Assembly: GCA_028291345.1 (NCBI GenBank)
Contig: JAQGIF010000090.1
Span: 1 to 64,000, forward strand
Direction of reading: 5' to 3'
DNA from: Rhodospirillales bacterium
Lineage (GTDB): Bacteria > Pseudomonadota > Alphaproteobacteria > BOG-932 > Roseiterribacteraceae
DNA: 64,000 nucleotides
Positions 45,043 to 53,773 of this stretch are shown piece by piece. The translations under genes were made by a program, and so were the position numbers. The notes below the pieces were generated by a model. It ran no database searches and was not told the DNA's origin. It saw nothing but the letters and a program-made list of their open reading frames with translations. Position 1 is the first letter of the stretch, and every line of letters starts with the position of its first letter.

Positions 45043-46734
45043 ATGGCGTCATCGGCCGAGGAGCTTAGCGTCGACGTTCTTGTTATCGGATCAGGGGCGG
45101 GGGCCATGACGGCGGCGTTGGCGAGCGCTAAGGCGGGCCTGGAGACCCTGATCGTCGAAAAGGCCGATGTTTATGGCGGCACTTCGGCAACATCCGGTGG
45201 CGGGCTGTGGATCACCTGCAATCACCTGATGCCCGGTGTCGGAATCGAGGATAATCCAGACGATGCCATCGCCTACCTGACAGCGCTGACCGGCAATGAC
45301 GTGCCGCCCGCCAATGTGGCGTCCTTTGCCCGGAACGGCGCGCGGATGCTGGGCTGGATCATGGAAAACAGCCATGTCCAATTCATCGCGATGCCGGAAT
45401 ATGCCGATTATTATCAGCATATCCCGGGCGCCCGGCCTGGAGCCCGATCGATCGACCCGCTGCCCTACGATGCACGCGAATTGGGCGACGATTTCCTGAA
45501 CATGAATATGCCGCATCGGCAGGTGCGGGTGCTGGGGCTGATGGGCTATAGCAATATCGAGGGTGCGATTCTGCTCAGCAAGTCGCCCGGGTGGTTCAAG
45601 TTGCTGGTCAGGCTCGCCTGGCAATATTTCTCCGACATTCCCTGGCGGTTCCGGTCCCGCCGGTCGCGCCGTCTCACCATGGGCAATGCGCTGATCGGCC
45701 GGTTGCGCAAAAGCCTTCTCGACCTACACGTGCCGATCTGGCTGAACTGCCCGGCTGGCGATCTGTTGGTCGAGAACGACAGCGTGGTCGGCGTTCGGGC
45801 CAAGCGCGAGGGCAAAGATATCACGATCCGCGCGAGGCGGGGCGTGGTGCTGGCATCCGGCGGGTTCGAGCATAACCAGAAGCTGCGTGAGCTTCACCTG
45901 CCCAAGCCGACAAGCACCCGCTGGTCGGCGGCCAGCCCGGCCAATACCGGCGACATGCTGGTGGCCGGCCAGGCGATCGGCGCGCGCACCGCTTTGCTGG
46001 ACGAGGCCTGGTGGGGCCCGACCATGGTCATCGATGGGGAGGACAGGGCGCGGGCACTGTTCACCGAACGCTCGATGCCTGGTGCGATCGTCGTCAACAC
46101 GGCGGCGCAGCGCTTTTTCAATGAATCGGTCGCCTATACGACGGCGGTTCAGGCCATGTATCAGCGCGGCAATCTGCCGTCCTTCCTGATCTTCGACCAA
46201 CGCTATAGGAGCAATTATCCGTTCGGTCCCTTGCTGCCGGCTGAGATGCATCTGAACTGGCTGCAGCCGCGGCATATCCGCAAAGACCTGCTGAAATCAG
46301 CACCGACGATCGAGGCGCTGGCCGGCAAGTTGGGGCTCGACCCGGTCGCTCTCGCCACTACGGTCGCGCGGTTCAACGGCTTCGCGGCAACGGGTAAGGA
46401 CGAGGACTTCAGTCGCGGTGAGAACAGCTACGACCTGATCTACGGTGACATTCGGATCAGGCCCAATCCCTGCCTGGCGCCACTTGCAGAGCCGCCATTT
46501 TATGCCCTGCAAATCCATCCCGGGGACATCGGCACCAAGGGCGGGCTGCTGACTAACGAGAATGCCCAGGTGATCGGTCAGGGCGGCCAGCCGATCGCTG
46601 GGCTTTATGCGATCGGCAACTGTTCGGCCTCGGTGATGGGGCGTTACTACCCAGGCGCCGGCGCCACGCTAGGGCCGGCCATGACCTTCGGATTCCTGGC
46701 CGCCGAGCATATCGCCGGGCGCTCGTTAGACTAA
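45043..46734 (+). CDS. FAD-dependent oxidoreductase, KstD-like (paralogue 3)
   Basis: A 563-residue flavoprotein, third in the set. 'VDVLVIGSGAGAMTAALASA' and 'IVEKADVYGGTSATSGGGLW' bind FAD. 'RGVVLASGGFEHNQKL', 'GDIGTKGGLLTNENAQVIG' and the end 'GLYAIGNCSASVMGRYYPGA' then 'GATLGPAMTFGFLAAEHI' are as in 3-ketosteroid delta-1-dehydrogenase relatives, including the YPGAG Tyr/Gly. The start at 45043 has GGAGAGGGAAGG upstream; an open extension to 44938 is Arg-rich and unlikely. A palindromic block follows the stop. Confidence 0.88.
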   Translation: MASSAEELSVDVLVIGSGAGAMTAALASAKAGLETLIVEKADVYGGTSATSGGGLWITCNHLMPGVGIEDNPDDAIAYLTALTGNDVPPANVASFARNGARMLGWIMENSHVQFIAMPEYADYYQHIPGARPGARSIDPLPYDARELGDDFLNMNMPHRQVRVLGLMGYSNIEGAILLSKSPGWFKLLVRLAWQYFSDIPWRFRSRRSRRLTMGNALIGRLRKSLLDLHVPIWLNCPAGDLLVENDSVVGVRAKREGKDITIRARRGVVLASGGFEHNQKLRELHLPKPTSTRWSAASPANTGDMLVAGQAIGARTALLDEAWWGPTMVIDGEDRARALFTERSMPGAIVVNTAAQRFFNESVAYTTAVQAMYQRGNLPSFLIFDQRYRSNYPFGPLLPAEMHLNWLQPRHIRKDLLKSAPTIEALAGKLGLDPVALATTVARFNGFAATGKDEDFSRGENSYDLIYGDIRIRPNPCLAPLAEPPFYALQIHPGDIGTKGGLLTNENAQVIGQGGQPIAGLYAIGNCSASVMGRYYPGAGATLGPAMTFGFLAAEHIAGRSLD

Positions 46735-46737
46735 AAA

Positions 46738-46786
46738 ACCCTCCACCGCAAAGCGGGAGTTGGAGCCGCCCGCGAAGCGGGAGGGT
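46738..46786 (+). terminator. nested palindrome (three-stem) after the third flavoprotein gene
   Basis: ACCCTCC (46738-46744) pairs with GGAGGGT (46780-46786). Inside are two smaller hairpins, CCGC-aaa-GCGG (46746-46756) and CCCGC-gaa-GCGGG (46769-46781, sharing two bases with the outer arm). It begins four bases after the stop codon. There is no T-run, so it could be a terminator, an mRNA 3' stabiliser or a dispersed REP-like element. Confidence 0.45.
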
Positions 46787-46936
46787 GAGGCTGCATATGC
46801 AAGTAGGCGCGAGATCAAAGCCCTGAGCAACCCGCTTTTTCCCTGACGTTTTAATCCGGCTACATCCCTGACAGTTGATCGGCGGTTTGATGGGTCGTTT
46901 TGGAGCCGCTCCAAAACGGGCGACTTTTCCGGAGTA

Positions 46937-47095
46937 TTGATCGATGGGGACGAGTGGAGCATCGGCGAAGCTGTGCGGAAATACGAGGCGTTGGCGGAGA
47001 CCGGTGCGGCGTGTGGGTATCAGTTGGTGGAACTGCCGCGCGGGCCGGTCGAGGCGCGAACAAAGATGGTGCTTTCAACCATTTCGGACGATTGA
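46937..47095 (+). pseudogene. C-terminal remnant of an AAA family ATPase (AAA_28-like)
   Basis: One frame reads 'WSIGEAVRKYEALAETGAAC', then 'GYQLVELPRGPVEARTKMVL' and stops at 47095. The pattern E-A-V-R-x-Y-x-A-L...G-Y-x-L-V-x-L-P-x-x-x-V-E-x-R-x-x-F/V-L is the end of AAA_28-type ATPases. The Walker A half and the rest of the protein are absent upstream. About 150 bp on each side of the fragment show nothing else recognisable. Confidence 0.45.
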
Positions 47096-47242
47096 TTCGC
47101 ACTTGTCATTCTGCCTTGCTGCCTGCTGACCGGCAGCGAAAAGCTTACCGCTTGGTTGGCTCTGGATTTCATCTATTGTTTCGGCAGTGAATAAGATATG
47201 AATCGCGGTTCATCAAAGAAACGGGCCAAAATTGGGGAAGTC

Positions 47243-49249
47243 ATGCTGTATCGGACTCTCGTTGCGACCTGCGCCTTAGCGGCGCTATCGACCGGCATTC
47301 AGGTGCGGGCGGAAAGCGGAAAGGCCCCCCTCGCTAAGTTCGAACAGGCCGGCAAGGAATGGTCGCTGCATGGCGGCTCGACCGGCAATACGCGCTATTC
47401 CACTCTCGACCAGATCAATGCCGGCAATGTGAAAAGCTTGGGCGCCGCCTGGAATTTCGACCTGAAGGAAGAACAGTCCAAGGGCCCGCCGGTGGTGGCC
47501 GATGGGATAATGTTCATCGCGGCGGCGGGCGGGCATGTGACCGCGCTCGACGCGGTAACCGGGGCGGTCAAATGGAGCTATCTGCCGACCGGGCCGGGTA
47601 TTGATGCGCGCAATCGCGGACTCGCTGTGGGCGGCGGCAAGGTCTATTTCGGGTTAACCGACGGCAGCGTGTCGGCGGTCGATGAAAAGACCGGCGCCTT
47701 CGCCTGGACCACCTATATCGGCGATGGTCCGGCGCGGTTCGGCATGTTCGTTTCGGCGGCGCCGACCTATGCGGACGGCAAGGTGCTGGTCGGTCTGGCC
47801 AGCGGCGACGCCGGCATCAAGGGACGCTTTGTGGCGCTGGACGCCAAGACCGGCAAGCTGGTGTGGCAGTTCAACACCATCCCGCTGCCGGGTGAGGCCG
47901 GTCACGACACCTGGCCCGTCGATAACGACTCCTGGAAGAATGGCGGGGCGGGGGTGTGGATGATCCCCTCGGTCGATCCCGAACTGGGCATGGTCTATTT
48001 CGGAACCAGTAACGCCTCGCCCCAATATGGCGGCGAGGTTCGGCCCGGTAACAATCTATATACCGCCACTGCCGTTGCGCTGGACCTCAAGACCGGCAAG
48101 GAGAAATGGCACTTCCAGGCCCTGCACCACGACATCTGGGAGGGCGACCTCGGCACACCGCTGGTGCTGTACGATCAAAAATTCGACGGCAAGATGCGCA
48201 AGGCGATCGCCGTGCTGCGCACCGATGGCGAGTTGTTCGTGCTGGACCGCGCGACCGGCAAGCCAATCATTCCGGTCGAGGAGCGGCCGGTCAAACAGGA
48301 CAAGCGATTGGCCACCGCGCCGACCCAGCCTTATTCGGTCGGCACCGACAAGGTCGGCCCGAATTGCGTCGAGCCCGATCTGATCCCCGCCGGCTTCAAG
48401 GCCGGATGTTACTGGGATCCGGTCAATTTCGACCAGCCGAACCTGGTGTTCCCGACCTCAACCCGCTTCGCGCCGATGTCCTACAGCCCGAAGACCGGGC
48501 TCATCTATGTCACCGGCATGTCGGGCGGCCATTGGATCCGGCGGGGCGAAGATCCTTATTTCTTCACCCTGCCTAGCGTGCCTGGCATGAAGAGCTATGG
48601 CCTGATGGTGGCGCTGGACAGCCGGACATCCAAGATCGTCTGGCAGAAGAAGACGCCCTATCCGATCGCCTTCGGCAGCGGTACAACGGCGACCGCGGGC
48701 AACCTGCTGTTCCACGGCGAGCCCGACGGACAGTTCCAGGCCTATGACGCCAAGACCGGCGACATCGCATGGCAGTTCCAGACCGGCGGCGCCGCGACGG
48801 CTCCGGCTATCGCCTACGAGGTTGGCGGCGAGCAATATGTCGCGATCACCGCGACCAACAAGGTGTGGAGCTTCGCGCTTGGCGGCAGGGTGGCCGCGGC
48901 TGCGAACCCGCCCATGCCCGAGACCGAAAGCGAGTTCGCCGGGCGCATCGTCTCGACCGACCATGTGGCGATGTCCGCGACGGTCAAAAGCATCGGGGTG
49001 ATCAAGAACGCCGAATTCACAGACGAATATGTCTTCCAGCCGATGCGCATCAAAGTAAAGGCCGGAACCACGGTCACCTGGACCAACGACGGCAAGGAGG
49101 CACATTCCGCCTCGTCCCAGGACGGCTCTTGGTCGACCGGTGAGGTGGCGCCGGGCAAGATCGCGACGGTGAAGTTCGATAGACCCGGCACCTACACCTA
49201 TATCTGCAAGGACCACATGTGGAGCTACGGCGAAATCGTGGTGGAGTGA
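47243..49249 (+). CDS. PQQ-type beta-propeller dehydrogenase fused to a C-terminal cupredoxin, catalytic Asp replaced
   Basis: A 668-residue exported protein (signal LYRTLVATCALAAL.., VRA|ES near residue 23). The eight-bladed PQQ propeller runs to about residue 560: 'EWSLHGGSTGNTRYSTLDQI', 'VTALDAVTGAVKW', 'WQFNTIPLPGE' and 'DIAWQFQTGGAATAPAIA'. In methanol- and alcohol-dehydrogenase relatives the catalytic Asp lies in R-P-G-D-N. Here it reads R-P-G-N-N (Asn270), and the neighbouring Cys-Cys disulfide is absent. From about residue 575 a blue-copper domain follows: 'TTVTWTNDGKEAHSASSQDG' and 'YTYICKDHMW' supply His, Cys and His ligands; an axial Met is not certain. Quinohaemoproteins carry cytochrome c at this place, so the copper domain would be the electron acceptor. 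The ATG at 47243 has GGGGAAG upstream. Confidence 0.88.
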   Translation: MLYRTLVATCALAALSTGIQVRAESGKAPLAKFEQAGKEWSLHGGSTGNTRYSTLDQINAGNVKSLGAAWNFDLKEEQSKGPPVVADGIMFIAAAGGHVTALDAVTGAVKWSYLPTGPGIDARNRGLAVGGGKVYFGLTDGSVSAVDEKTGAFAWTTYIGDGPARFGMFVSAAPTYADGKVLVGLASGDAGIKGRFVALDAKTGKLVWQFNTIPLPGEAGHDTWPVDNDSWKNGGAGVWMIPSVDPELGMVYFGTSNASPQYGGEVRPGNNLYTATAVALDLKTGKEKWHFQALHHDIWEGDLGTPLVLYDQKFDGKMRKAIAVLRTDGELFVLDRATGKPIIPVEERPVKQDKRLATAPTQPYSVGTDKVGPNCVEPDLIPAGFKAGCYWDPVNFDQPNLVFPTSTRFAPMSYSPKTGLIYVTGMSGGHWIRRGEDPYFFTLPSVPGMKSYGLMVALDSRTSKIVWQKKTPYPIAFGSGTTATAGNLLFHGEPDGQFQAYDAKTGDIAWQFQTGGAATAPAIAYEVGGEQYVAITATNKVWSFALGGRVAAAANPPMPETESEFAGRIVSTDHVAMSATVKSIGVIKNAEFTDEYVFQPMRIKVKAGTTVTWTNDGKEAHSASSQDGSWSTGEVAPGKIATVKFDRPGTYTYICKDHMWSYGEIVVE

Positions 49250-49345
49250 TTTCAATTGCGTTCCCCGGCATGATCGGTCGCCACCGAAAGGTCACATCCC
49301 AGGCATTGGGCATCGCGATACAGTCCTGGTAACAGGAGGGCAACG

Positions 49346-49504
49346 ATGATCGAGGAACTCGACGTCACCGAAGTTGTGAGGGCCGTGGAACTGGTCAGGG
49401 AAACCTACCGGACCTCCATGCTACGTTTTTCGGGATGGGAAAGGCCGCCGAACAGCGGCGACGAGTTGGGTGAGGCGATCAATCAGCTCCAATTCAGGGA
49501 GTGA
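49346..49504 (+). CDS. small protein of 52 residues, unknown
   Basis: A short frame starting ATG at 49346 behind a strong AGGAGGG site and ending TGA at 49502-49504. The product begins MIEELDVTEVVRAVELVRET and is acidic and helical in look, without signal or membrane segment. It is not recognised. It lies 96 bp behind the PQQ gene on the same strand. The ribosome site makes it a better candidate than its length alone would suggest. Confidence 0.4.
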   Translation: MIEELDVTEVVRAVELVRETYRTSMLRFSGWERPPNSGDELGEAINQLQFRE

Positions 49505-49590
49505 GCCGCCGGTCGTCAATATGCGTAGAAGCATGACGACAGTCAGCACGTGAGATGAATCTCACGGGCTGATGTTCATTGGCTCTCGTT

Positions 49591-50340
49591 TCAGGCGACC
49601 TTGCGCGGCGAGAGCAGGTCTTCAAGGTCGAGGCGGCGGAACAGCTCCGCCCGGACCCGGTCGGCGACGCGGTTGACGATCCCGCAGCCATCCTCCGACG
49701 GGTCGATATGGGTGCGGATCGGTCGCATCCCGAACGGCATATCCACAACCTCGAGGATCGCCTCGGCCACCGTAACGGTATCGGCGTCGGCGGGTTCCAG
49801 CGAGGCCAGTCTCTTCAGACTCTGCTCTGGCAGGCCGGCATCGGGGCCCTTGTCATATTCCTCGGGCCGCCTCGTATCGGCCGGCTTGCCCGCATTGGCG
49901 AAGTAATTGCTGCCCTTGGTGAAGGCGCCCGGCACGATCATCGAGCTCTCAATCCCCAACGGGTCAGCTCGCTGGCATAGGAGATGGCGAGCGAATGCAT
50001 TGCCGGCTTGGCAGCGAAATAGGGCGATTGGTATGGCGGCGTAGCACCGCGGGCGCTGCTCGATGACACCCAGACCACCAGCCCGCCCTTGCTTGCGCAA
50101 CTGCGGCAGGGACGCCCGGTTCACGCGCTGGTTACTCAGCGCATTGATGTCGAATAGCGGGGCGAACTGTTCCGGGGTGAAAGCCTCGGCAGGGCCGAGC
50201 GACAACTGCCCGCCATTATGGACCTCGACATCCAAGCGGCCATTGTCGGCGACGATCCTGGCGATGCCGGCTTCGACTAATATATCCGAGGCGACGTCGG
50301 ACTCGCCAAATGGCAGTGGACGATGGGGCGAAAGGGGCGG
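49591..50340 (-). pseudogene. frameshifted short-chain dehydrogenase/reductase
   Basis: Reading on the minus strand, 'ARIVADNGRLDVEVHNGGQL' then 'AFTPEQFAPLFDIN' and 'RVNRASLPQLRKQGRAGG' form the middle of an SDR. In another frame follows 'VVWVSSSSARGATPPYQSPY' with the catalytic Ser and the 'YFAAK' Tyr-Lys motif. The first frame resumes with 'GIESSMIVPGAFTKGSN' to the stop at 49591. The N-terminal TG-x-x-x-G-x-G nucleotide site is missing upstream of about 50340. Two frame changes plus the lost N-terminus make this inactive. Confidence 0.75.
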
Positions 50341-50426
50341 GGTTCGCGCATTTGCGCCCGCGCAGGCGACGCCCTATGCCCGCTGCGATGTCTGGATGGA
50401 GCTGCGGTTATACGCCGGTCGCAACC

Positions 50427-51332
50427 TCACCCCAGCCGCCGCTTCAACTCCATCACCCAATTCAAGAACCCGTCGATCTCCTTCGTCTCTTTACAAAAGG
50501 AGATCAGCAGGGGGCTCAGCGTTGTCGCGCCCGCCTTGGCCCATTGCACGGCCGCTTCGGCGCTGGCAGCGTAGTCGATGGTGTCGTCGATCTTGCGGAT
50601 CGGGGCGAACTGGATTTCGATTTCCAGAGTCTCCGGATCGCGGCCATGGGCGGCTGTGATGCTTTTCAGGGCCGCCACGCGCTCCGCGAACTCACCGAGG
50701 CCGGCCGGGTTAACCGCCCAGCCGTCGCCGACCCGGGCGATGCGTTCGAAATTGCGGTCGGTCGGCGCGAAGCCCAGCAGCAGGGGCAGGCGCGCGCCCT
50801 GGACCGGGAAGGGCAAGGCGTGGAAATCGTCGAAATTGATCTGCTTGCCATGGAAGCTGGCGGGCGCCCCGCCCCACAAAGCGCGGCAGGCCAGCACCAG
50901 CTCCTCAAGATAGCCGAAGCGACCCTCGAACGGGATGTTGTTGGCGTCGAACTCCGCCTTCTGCCAGCCGACGCCCAGGCACATGGTCACGCGCCCGCCC
51001 GACAGCACGTCCAATGTCGCTAGCTGCTTGGCGAGCAGCAAAGGCGGGCGCAGCGGGGCCACGAGCACGAACACCGACAGCCGGGCGTGCTTGGTCACCG
51101 CTGCGACGGCGGAGAGGAACGAGATCGGCTCGATCCAGGGCTGCTCCAGCCCATATGGAAAGCCGTGGGTACGCCTGCGCTCCGCATGTACGGCGGCATT
51201 GAAGCCCAGATGGTCGCAGGTGCTGATCAGATCGACGCCCATGCGGTCGGCCTTGGTGACCGTTTCCAGAACCGGGCCCAGCGCGCCATCGAACAGGCCT
51301 TCCGCGCCCATGAAATTCAATCCAACCTTCAC
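50427..51332 (-). CDS. LLM-class (luciferase-like) flavin-dependent oxidoreductase
   Basis: A 301-residue TIM-barrel flavoenzyme. 'MKVGLNFMGAEGLFDGALGP', 'ADRMGVDLISTCDHLG', 'LLLAKQLATLDVLSGGRVTMCLGVGWQ' (two adjacent blocks) and 'RLPLLLGFAPTDRNFERIAR' match the TIGR03619-type subgroup that contains F420- or FMN-dependent oxidoreductases. In alphaproteobacteria FMN is more likely, because no F420 gene is in view. The substrate is unknown. It is divergent from the M13 peptidase gene. Confidence 0.85.
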   Translation of the reverse strand: MKVGLNFMGAEGLFDGALGPVLETVTKADRMGVDLISTCDHLGFNAAVHAERRRTHGFPYGLEQPWIEPISFLSAVAAVTKHARLSVFVLVAPLRPPLLLAKQLATLDVLSGGRVTMCLGVGWQKAEFDANNIPFEGRFGYLEELVLACRALWGGAPASFHGKQINFDDFHALPFPVQGARLPLLLGFAPTDRNFERIARVGDGWAVNPAGLGEFAERVAALKSITAAHGRDPETLEIEIQFAPIRKIDDTIDYAASAEAAVQWAKAGATTLSPLLISFCKETKEIDGFLNWVMELKRRLG

Positions 51333-51484
51333 CCGAATCTCCCGTATGATGACTTCTGGTTATGGTTTAGCAGCATGATGCTCGCCGATGCTACACTGCG
51401 GTTCGTCGAAATGCGCTTGGACATTGCGCGGAGAAAGAGATTATCGTCCGCCCTCCGATCCTGATGCCCTAAGGATAATCCTTC

Positions 51485-53521
51485 ATGCATTCTCGCGTTT
51501 CTCGCCTGCTTCCCGGCGCCGCTGTCGCGCTTTCCTGTCTTGCCGGTCCCGCCATTGCCGGCCCGGCCGAGATGTCCAAGCCGCTCGACCCCGCCAGTTT
51601 CAATAAGACCGCGGAGGCGTGTCAGGATTTCTATAAATTCGCGACCGGCGGCTGGACCGCGGCGCATCCGATTCCCGCGCATCTGTCGCGCTGGGGCTCG
51701 TTCGACCAGCTGTCGGAGAACAATCTTTCCAATATGCATGAGCTGTTGGACAAGCTCGTCGCGACACCGGACAAAAGCGACCCGGATTTCATGCGTGTCA
51801 CCAACTATTACAAAGCCTGCATGGACGAGGACCGGGTCGAGAAGGAAGGCGACGCTTGGCTCCAGGAGCAGCTGAAACCGATTGACGCGCTGGCGGACCG
51901 GCCGGCCATCCTGACGGAAATCGCCAAGCTGCAGGCTGCCGGTATCCCGGTATTCTTCAGCTTCGGCTCCACCCCTGACGGACTGGACAGCGATCATGAG
52001 AATGCCGGCGTCGGTCAGGGTGGCCTGTCGCTGCCGAACCGCGATTACTACACACGCACGGACGACAAGGCGAAGATGATCCGCGAAAAACTGGTCTCCC
52101 ACATCGCCAAGATGTTCGCGCTGGCGGGTGAAGACGCCATGAAAGCCGATACCGATGCGAAGTCGGTGATGGATATCGAGATGCAGTTGGCTTTCGCCTC
52201 GCGCACGCCGATCGAGCTGCGCGACCCACTCAAGAACTACAATCTGATGCCGGTGTCGGCCTTGCAGGGTCTGTCGCCCGATTTCGACTGGACCGGTTTC
52301 ATGAAGGCGGTCGATTCACCCTCCGTCGACAAGGTCGATGTCGGCCAGCCCGATTTCGTGAGGGGCCTGGGGCCGGTGCTGGCGAAGACAGATCCGGCGG
52401 CGCTCAAGGCGTATCTGCGCTGGAACGTTATCGGCAGCGGCGGTAACGCCCTTCCCAAGAGGTTTGTCGACGAGCAGTTCGAATTCACCAAGCTGCTCAG
52501 CGGCGCGAAGGAACAGCGCCCACGTTGGCAGCGCTGCGTGCGCGCGGTGAAAAGCGCCATGCCCGATGCGGTCGGAAAGGTGTTCGTCAAGAATCTGGTT
52601 CCCGCCGGGACCAAGGAACGCATGGTCGCGCTCGTCCATAATGTGCGCCAGACTTTGCGCGAAGATATCCAGGACCTGGACTGGATGGGCCCGCCGACCA
52701 AGAAGCTGGCGACAGCGAAGCTCGATAAGATGACGGAGCATATCGCCTATCCGGACAAGCCGATCGACTATTCCGCTCTTAAGGTCGCCGATAACGCGCT
52801 GTATGGCGACGTGGTCCGCGCGGCGATGAAGTTCGAACAGCATCGCGACCTGAAGAAGATCGGCAAGCCGACCGACCACAACGAGTGGCATATGTCGGCG
52901 ATGGAGACGAACGCCTATTATGAGCCGTCCGACAACAGCATCACCTTCCCGGCGGGCATATTGTTCGCGCCATTCTTCGATGTGAAGGCCGACGACGCGG
53001 TGAATTACGGCGGCATCGGAGTCGTCATCGGCCATGAAATGACCCATGGCTTCGACGATCAAGGCCGCAATTACGATGCCAAGGGCAATTTGAAAGATTG
53101 GTGGACCAAGGAAGACTCCGACAAATTCGACGCGCGGGGCAAATGCATCGCCGACGAATATGACGGCTTCGTCGCGGTCGACGATGTGCATGAGCAGGGC
53201 AAGCTGGAAGAGGGCGAAGCGATCGCCGACCTCGGCGGCATCGTTATCGCCCATCGCGCCTTCCTGAAGACGCCGGAAGCCAAGGCCCACAAGTCGATCG
53301 ACGGGCTGACGCCGGATCAGCGTTTTTACGCTAGTTTCGCTCAGATCTGGTCACAGAATATCCGCCCCGAGGAAGCGCGCAACCGCGCCATGTCCGACCC
53401 ACACCCGCTGGCGAATTTCCGCGTCATCGGCACGGTCGGCAACGTCCCGGGTTTTGCCACTGCCTATCAATGCGGCCCGACGAGCCCGATGGTGCGGAAG
53501 GAAATCTGCAAAATCTGGTAA
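51485..53521 (+). CDS. M13 family (neprilysin-like) zinc metallopeptidase
   Basis: A 678-residue exported endopeptidase. A signal peptide (LPGAAVALSCLAGPAIA|G) precedes 'CQDFYKFATGGW', the M13 N-terminal helix. The zinc-binding H-E-M-T-H sits in 'VVIGHEMTHGFDDQG', the third ligand in 'EGEAIADLGG', and the conserved 'NAYYEPSDNSITFPAGI' lines the active site. Oligopeptides up to about 40 residues are cleaved by known members. The ribosome site AAGGA is inside a 13-base palindrome AAGGAT-A-ATCCTT (51471-51483) directly before the ATG. It runs convergent to marC. Confidence 0.93.
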   Translation: MHSRVSRLLPGAAVALSCLAGPAIAGPAEMSKPLDPASFNKTAEACQDFYKFATGGWTAAHPIPAHLSRWGSFDQLSENNLSNMHELLDKLVATPDKSDPDFMRVTNYYKACMDEDRVEKEGDAWLQEQLKPIDALADRPAILTEIAKLQAAGIPVFFSFGSTPDGLDSDHENAGVGQGGLSLPNRDYYTRTDDKAKMIREKLVSHIAKMFALAGEDAMKADTDAKSVMDIEMQLAFASRTPIELRDPLKNYNLMPVSALQGLSPDFDWTGFMKAVDSPSVDKVDVGQPDFVRGLGPVLAKTDPAALKAYLRWNVIGSGGNALPKRFVDEQFEFTKLLSGAKEQRPRWQRCVRAVKSAMPDAVGKVFVKNLVPAGTKERMVALVHNVRQTLREDIQDLDWMGPPTKKLATAKLDKMTEHIAYPDKPIDYSALKVADNALYGDVVRAAMKFEQHRDLKKIGKPTDHNEWHMSAMETNAYYEPSDNSITFPAGILFAPFFDVKADDAVNYGGIGVVIGHEMTHGFDDQGRNYDAKGNLKDWWTKEDSDKFDARGKCIADEYDGFVAVDDVHEQGKLEEGEAIADLGGIVIAHRAFLKTPEAKAHKSIDGLTPDQRFYASFAQIWSQNIRPEEARNRAMSDPHPLANFRVIGTVGNVPGFATAYQCGPTSPMVRKEICKIW

Positions 53522-53773
53522 GGGGGCAGGACGCGCAATCGTAGCAAACAATAGCGCGTCCTCCCCGTAAAAATCGTCGATCATCCGGCGCTGCGCCTCC
53601 GCCAGGTCGCGCCAACTGCCGGAAGTCAGTTTGACGATATGGCCGCGATGAATTTGCGTCGTCGCCACCAGGCGTCGGCCGGATTGTCGCAACTTTTCAT
53701 CAACTTGGGGGAAAAAGTTAAACTCGCGGCGTAGCACGCTGCCAATGTCGTATTTGCGGCTTAAAGAACCGCC

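Noticed and set aside
51471-51483. AAGGAT-A-ATCCTT palindrome containing the ribosome site of the M13 peptidase gene
   Set aside because: The one-base spacer cannot form a stable hairpin loop, and there is no second site; noted only as a curiosity.
53351-53737. Minus-strand open frame of 128 codons after the M13 peptidase gene (begins MLRREFNFFPQVDE)
   Set aside because: The first 70 codons look protein-like, but it overlaps 170 bases of a certain gene in antisense, has no clear ribosome site and no recognisable family. It may be a remnant.
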